Of a stretch of 11,407 bases of DNA, positions 8,145-11,407 are shown piece by piece. Each line of letters starts with the position of its first letter. The stretch's first letter is position 1. The position numbers were made by a program, and so were the translations under genes. The DNA comes from Euperipatoides rowelli (Eukaryota > Onychophora > Udeonychophora > Euonychophora > Peripatopsidae), in the NCBI GenBank assembly GCA_003024985.2, contig PXIH01S0030894.1; one strand, 5' to 3'. The notes below the pieces were generated by a model. The model did no database searches. It was not told the DNA's origin and saw nothing but the letters and a program-made list of their open reading frames with translations.

Positions 8145-8159
8145 GTGTGTGTGTGTGTG
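8145..8159. repeat. GT microsatellite
   Basis: Seven GT units plus a final G, inside the BBS5 intron. It is short, and useful only as a possible length marker. Confidence 0.85.
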
Positions 8160-9819
8160 AAGGCTTATTACAAAAGAAGTGCCTACATGCAAGTACTCAT
8201 AAATAGCATTTAGTATATGCAAATATTAATTAACATACATAACTAGCAAGCCGGCTGTTTATGATAGTTGATTAGGCTGTCAATCACAACATTTACTATT
8301 AAAATAATAATAATAGAATTGTGATTAGAAATGAACTAAGGGCTAACTAAGCATGGCGAATCAATACAAAACAAATACAATAATGTCAATATCTTATAAT
8401 ATAGGCTATATACTGATGAATGAATTATTTGTACCGATTCACCTGTGGAATCTAAACTGGCTAGTTATCAATCGTTTACTTATAATTAATTGCCTGATCA
8501 AATGGACAATGTATACCGATTGATGCTTCTGAATTGCTCTACATGGTTGAATCAATACTTAATTGGTGAATTTAGTAATGGAAATATAAAAGCGAGCACA
8601 GCCTTATTAATAGTGTCAGCGTAGACCCTGTTCAACACTATTCATTTGAATTAATTCTACATGCCCAGCTTTAATCGCTATTCATTCAGTGGTAATAATC
8701 ATATTAGTAGGCTAGTTATTGCCTTAAATGTTCAATATACAGTATATACACATCAACATAGTGTAGTAGTCCTACTACTAAATAATGTGCACCACATACA
8801 CATGAGTATAGTGCCATAATACTAGTCATATTAGGTGCACAAGGAAAGTTAGTAGTAGTCATTATCTTAGTGTTTATGATTTTATGTAACCAATTTTATT
8901 TTTTTTAATAGCTAGGAATAATTTTATTTGTGACACACACAGACATCTTTAGCAAATACAGTATATAAGATTAATGTTGATATTGTAGCAATTTTATTTT
9001 ATGTTAGTTGATTTTAAATTGGTTTGGGTTATTTGCAACCATTTCCAAAGTTTTCATGGAACTCGTAAATGTAACCCAAGTTTGCTCCCTACCTAGTAAT
9101 GTTGTAAATGTGTGTGTGCCGGTCTGAACAAGTAATCTACCGTACTTTCTGGATGGGGATTAAAGTTTTCTCTCATTATGAAAAATAATTTAAAAAAAAA
9201 AGTTGTTAGTAACAGCGAACAGTTTGTGTTCACTTTGTAGCAAAATGTAAATAAACCCCTAAATCAGTGAAGTTGATTAACAGTAGGTCACACTACAATC
9301 ACTAGAATTCAAAATGGATTCCAGCCTTAGGTGATTTTCCAGTGGGTACCGTTGCACCATCACGTTATGGATTAATAGTTCAAGATTTACTTATTGGTTA
9401 TAATCTCTCTAGATTTTTCCTGTGAGGTTTTTTTCACTGGTAAAATCTATTCATCACCAGTGCCTCATGTTGTGACATTAAAGATGTGAATAGATGCTAT
9501 CGCAGTTGTCGCGGAAAAAATGTTGAACAAAACATGGTGGGAAATTGAATAATCTAGATGTGCTCCAGGCCTTCACTGTCGCAAATGTGGAAATGTATTA
9601 AAATTGTAATAAAAACTTTATGAGTTCACCAACATTTGCTGCAAACTGCTTATCGCTATGATCTATAATGTTTTTTGATTTTTTTAATGAGATTTCGTAA
9701 TGAAAGAAAGACTTAATGAACACTAAAATTATATTATGCTAGTCTTAAGTTTTAAGACTTTTTTTTTTAACTCTTTGTGATTTTTAAATACTCTTTGAAT
9801 ATAATGGTTTTTTTTTCAG

Positions 9820-9885
9820 GTCGACTTTTGGTAACAAATCTTAGATTAATCTGGCATTCCCAGAGTGTTCCGAAAGTAAACTTAT
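9820..9885 (+). CDS. BBS5: BBS5 coding exon (second of three seen)
   Basis: The 66-bp exon follows TTTTTTTTCAG and ends at T|GTAAGT (9886-9891), a consensus donor. With the G carried from the preceding exon it reads GRLLVTNLRLIWHSQSVPKV then NL. The block matches BBS5, where G-R-LL-VTNLR-(I/L)-WHS lies in the first PH-like domain just after the conserved NNGDRG. The vertebrate protein has alanine, leucine and arginine where this one has QSVPK, an ordinary degree of difference. It ends after one base of a Ser codon completed by the next exon. There is no stop or frameshift, so this reads as a functional gene. Confidence 0.93.
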
Positions 9886-10050
9886 GTAAGTTGAACAGAC
9901 TACATATTTTCTAATATTTTTTTTATCAGCCCCATTATACTGTGTATTGAAATCATTTTATTGTTTTTTTTTTTTAATATCAAATGTTTAGGTTTTTTTA
10001 GTTATTTCATTTTTTAAACGTGATTAATAATTTGTTATATTTATTTTAAG
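9886..10050 (+). other. BBS5: BBS5 intron, 165 bp
   Basis: Bounded by GTAAGT at 9886 and TTATTTTAAG ending at 10050. AT-rich with two T-runs; nothing else is seen. The flanking exons join in frame with a shared Ser codon. Confidence 0.88.
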
Positions 10051-10100
10051 CTGTCGGACTGAACTGTGTAATCAGCCTTACAAACAGAATAGCAAATTCT
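10051..10100 (+). CDS. BBS5: BBS5 coding exon (third of three seen)
   Basis: Fifty bases after acceptor TTTTAAG, ending at TCT|GTAAGT. With the carried T it reads SVGLNCVISLTNRIANS, which aligns with the BBS5 block S-V-G-x-N-C-(I/V)-x-x-(I/L)-T-x-R-x-A-N-S that follows the WHS segment. The exon ends in phase 0. The following coding block of BBS5 (starting KLRGQTEALY in vertebrates) is not in the rest of the window, so the next intron is longer than 1.3 kb. It contains the mariner relic and the 147-bp tandem repeat. The last base is followed by a good donor. Confidence 0.92.
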
Positions 10101-10447
10101 GTAAGTACAGTATACTTAATTTTCCTGTGACAAAAATTGCATCTTTTTTTTTTCAATGTCTACATTATGGAACCTTCCTATATGCCAAATTTCAAATTTG
10201 TGCTATGTTGGGAAGTACGCTAAACACTACTGGGTTATTTGCTCCCCTTCCCACCCACAAAGTGTCCAAGTTTTTTTTTTCAATGTCTACATTACCAGAT
10301 TCACTGTATTCTTACAATGTCTCACTTTTAGCAACTTAAAAAAGGCCGCTAAATTGGCAATTAGTTGAGTGGCTAGAACCATGTGCAATACATGCCAAGG
10401 TTTGATTGGAATAATATTTCTTTTTATAAGTTGTTTCTAAAAATGTA
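10101..10447 (+). other. BBS5: Start of the next BBS5 intron
   Basis: The stretch begins with donor GTAAGT and holds a 24-base direct repeat (ten T then CAATGTCTACATTA) at 10144-10167 and 10271-10294. A weak tRNA-like A-box match (10362-10372) is also present. No exon is seen. Two overlapping open frames here contain no family signal and are split by the T-runs. Confidence 0.65.
10144..10294. repeat. Spaced direct repeat, offset 127 bases
   Basis: Ten T followed by CAATGTCTACATTA occurs at 10144-10167 and again at 10271-10294. Flanks differ after the repeat, apart from a shared ACAAA a few bases before each copy. Confidence 0.8.
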
Positions 10448-10989
10448 CGAGGGTAAGTCAATCCGCAATTCAGTTATTTGTTTTTCTTTTGGTAGGACTT
10501 ATATTTTTTGTGTTCACCGCTAGGCAGTGTTCCCGTCTTATCACTTCTGTGCAGGTTTGATGTTTCTAGGTCAGTTCCATTGTCACTGTCTTGACGTTAA
10601 CTATGTCTGCTCCACTTTCCATTTGCACAAAAGTGCAACGATCTGTGATCCGTTTTTTTATGGTTGGAAGGTGTATCAGGGCTAAACTCCATCAAAGACT
10701 TTCAGTGTAATATGATAGCAATATTTTGCCATAACAGAGTGTCTATGAATGGACTGAAAAATTGAAAAACAGTCGCACAAGTGTTACACATGAAAAAGGA
10801 GCCGGACGCCCATCCATGGCTAAAACTGATTTCAACATTGAGCAAGCATGTGACATGATAATGTTAGATGAGTGTGTATTGATCAAGTTGCAAATTGTCT
10901 GCAAATTACTCATGATTTTTCTTATTAAATTATCCACAATAGACTTGGCTTTCATAAAGTCTGTGCAAGATGGGCCCCAAAACAACTCG
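10448..10989 (+). mobile_element. Truncated mariner-family transposon
   Basis: A TA (10446-10447) is followed by CGAGGGTAAGTCAATCCG, the form of a mariner terminal inverted repeat. Next come an untranslated leader and the N-terminal half of a mariner transposase. The match ends at about 10989, after the CARWAPKQL block. No second terminal repeat is found before the window ends, so the 3' half, including the catalytic triad, is lost or lies beyond the window. The sequence beyond 10989 is unrelated and leads into a tandem repeat, which suggests deletion or rearrangement at that point. The element lies in the BBS5 intron after 10100, in the same orientation as the gene. Confidence 0.8.
10603..10989 (+). 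pseudogene. N-terminal fragment of mariner transposase
   Basis: The ATG at 10603 opens MSAPLSICTKVQRSVIRF, then LWLEGVSG in a shifted frame. QRLSV, QSVYEW and NSRTSVTHEKGAGRPS follow in the first frame, then GFHKVCARWAPKQL in a third (about 10942-10989). These are the paired helix-turn-helix region and linker of mariner transposases, which bind the element ends. Stops interrupt after RLSV (about 10708) and before QSVYEW (about 10735), and another (TAA) lies near 10924-10926. Frameshifts fall near 10655, 10680 and 10885. The catalytic domain is absent, so the fragment could not cut DNA. Confidence 0.85.
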
Positions 10990-11024
10990 TAATCTATGGC
11001 AAAATTTGTATGTTTGTTTGCATC

Positions 11025-11317
11025 CAATAATTCTAACCAACTTCTAGAAGTGCTAGAAAGCTGATATTTGATACGATGATAGTTTAGCCACTAAAACTGA
11101 CCAGAAAAATCTGAAAACCCCAAATTTCCATGTAGGGCTGAAAATATGGGCACAAAACTCATTTTAGGGTGCAATAATGCTAACAAACTTCTAGAAGTGC
11201 TAGAAAGCTGATATTTGAGACGATGATAGTTTAGCCACTAAAACTGACCAGAAAAATCTGAAAACCCCAAATTTCATTGTAGGGGTGAAAATACGGGCCA
11301 AAACTCATTTTAGGGTG
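11025..11317. repeat. Tandem duplication, 147-bp unit
   Basis: Two nearly identical head-to-tail copies, 11025-11171 and 11172-11317. Shared landmarks are CTTCTAGAAGTGCTAGAAAG (11041 and 11188), GATGATAGTTTAGCCACTAA, CTGAAAACCCCAAATTTC and ACTCATTTTAGGGTGC. The offset is 147 bases at the start and 146 at the end, because the second copy lacks one base. Only a few substitutions separate the copies, so the duplication is recent. GGCAAAATTTGTAT stands on both sides (10999-11012 and about 11366-11379). No long open frame runs through the repeat. Confidence 0.88.
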
Positions 11318-11407
11318 CCTCTGGTGATAAAAGTATGCAACTTTTACATAGGAAAGGTATTGGAGGCAAAATTTGTATTTGGCATGTAGGTAGGTTGCAT
11401 AGTGTAC
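11318..11407. other. Window end, non-coding
   Basis: Flank of the tandem duplication holding the downstream copy of GGCAAAATTTGTAT. No BBS5 exon is seen. Confidence 0.6.

Larger units (their letters stand above)
7774..9819 (+). other. BBS5: BBS5 intron, about 2 kb
   Basis: GT at 7774 and a T-run plus CAG ending at 9819 bound the intron between two in-frame BBS5 exons. It contains an ACAGTATA-rich palindromic patch (about 7839-7905), a short GT repeat (8145-8159), an AAT run (8302-8315) and the 7-bp hairpin TAGTAGT-CCT-ACTACTA near 8766. No transposase fragment, RNA gene or second gene was recognised on either strand. Confidence 0.85.

Noticed and set aside
8040-8222. Minus-strand open frame with a His-Thr repeat
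   Set aside because: The HTHTHAHS run is only the GT microsatellite read on the other strand, inside the BBS5 intron.
10743-11027. Minus-strand open frame of 94 codons
   Set aside because: It is antisense to the mariner transposase fragment, which has clear plus-strand family motifs.
1-11407. CRISPR arrays, operons, bacterial promoters, ribosome binding sites, riboswitches, tRNA or rRNA genes
   Set aside because: The DNA is clearly animal nuclear sequence with introns; no regularly spaced repeats or structured RNA gene was found.

Overview
The window is animal nuclear DNA, AT-rich and mostly non-coding. It has short exons with GT..AG introns, many T/A runs and microsatellites, and several decayed transposons. 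Three unknown bases (471, 521, 5602) point to a draft assembly. The mix of a cilia gene (BBS5), a Polinton-type polymerase relic, pogo and mariner relics, and the recurring string TAGGCCTA suggests an aquatic invertebrate such as an echinoderm, hemichordate or mollusc. The taxon is an inference and the sequence alone does not settle it.

Layout. Positions 1-890 (minus strand) hold a broken protein-primed family B DNA polymerase of the Polinton/Maverick type, running off the left edge. Upstream of it on the same strand (about 890-1990) are open frames of unknown identity, with two consensus splice donors and matching acceptors. This could be a small spliced gene or more element debris. Positions 2107-5419 are a decayed pogo/Tigger-like DNA transposon: repeated GGGGCAAAATGAGAC motifs lie at both ends, and inside is a transposase pseudogene (HTH_Psq, DDE_1, C-terminal zinc finger). 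A 316-bp non-autonomous element with piggyBac-type ends (TTAA duplications, CCCTTTCCACTCCA inverted repeats) sits inside it. Positions 5423-6550 hold nothing recognisable. A long fold-back repeat (6552-6820) carries palindromic TACCTTTGAC/GTCAAAGGTA motifs, and single copies of that motif continue to about 7175.

The one clear host gene is BBS5, a BBSome subunit of primary cilia. Three consecutive coding exons lie on the plus strand (7691-7773, 9820-9885, 10051-10100) and join in frame across two introns. The first exon and all later exons are outside the window or were not found. A truncated mariner (10448-10989) sits in the next intron, followed by a 147-bp tandem duplication (11025-11317).

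No operon, CRISPR array, RNA gene or intact mobile element is visible. The transposons are fossils that share no function with BBS5, and no new biological system is evident. The points most worth following are the fold-back family with its nuclear-receptor-like motif, the unassigned spliced minus-strand frames, and the nested transposon history.
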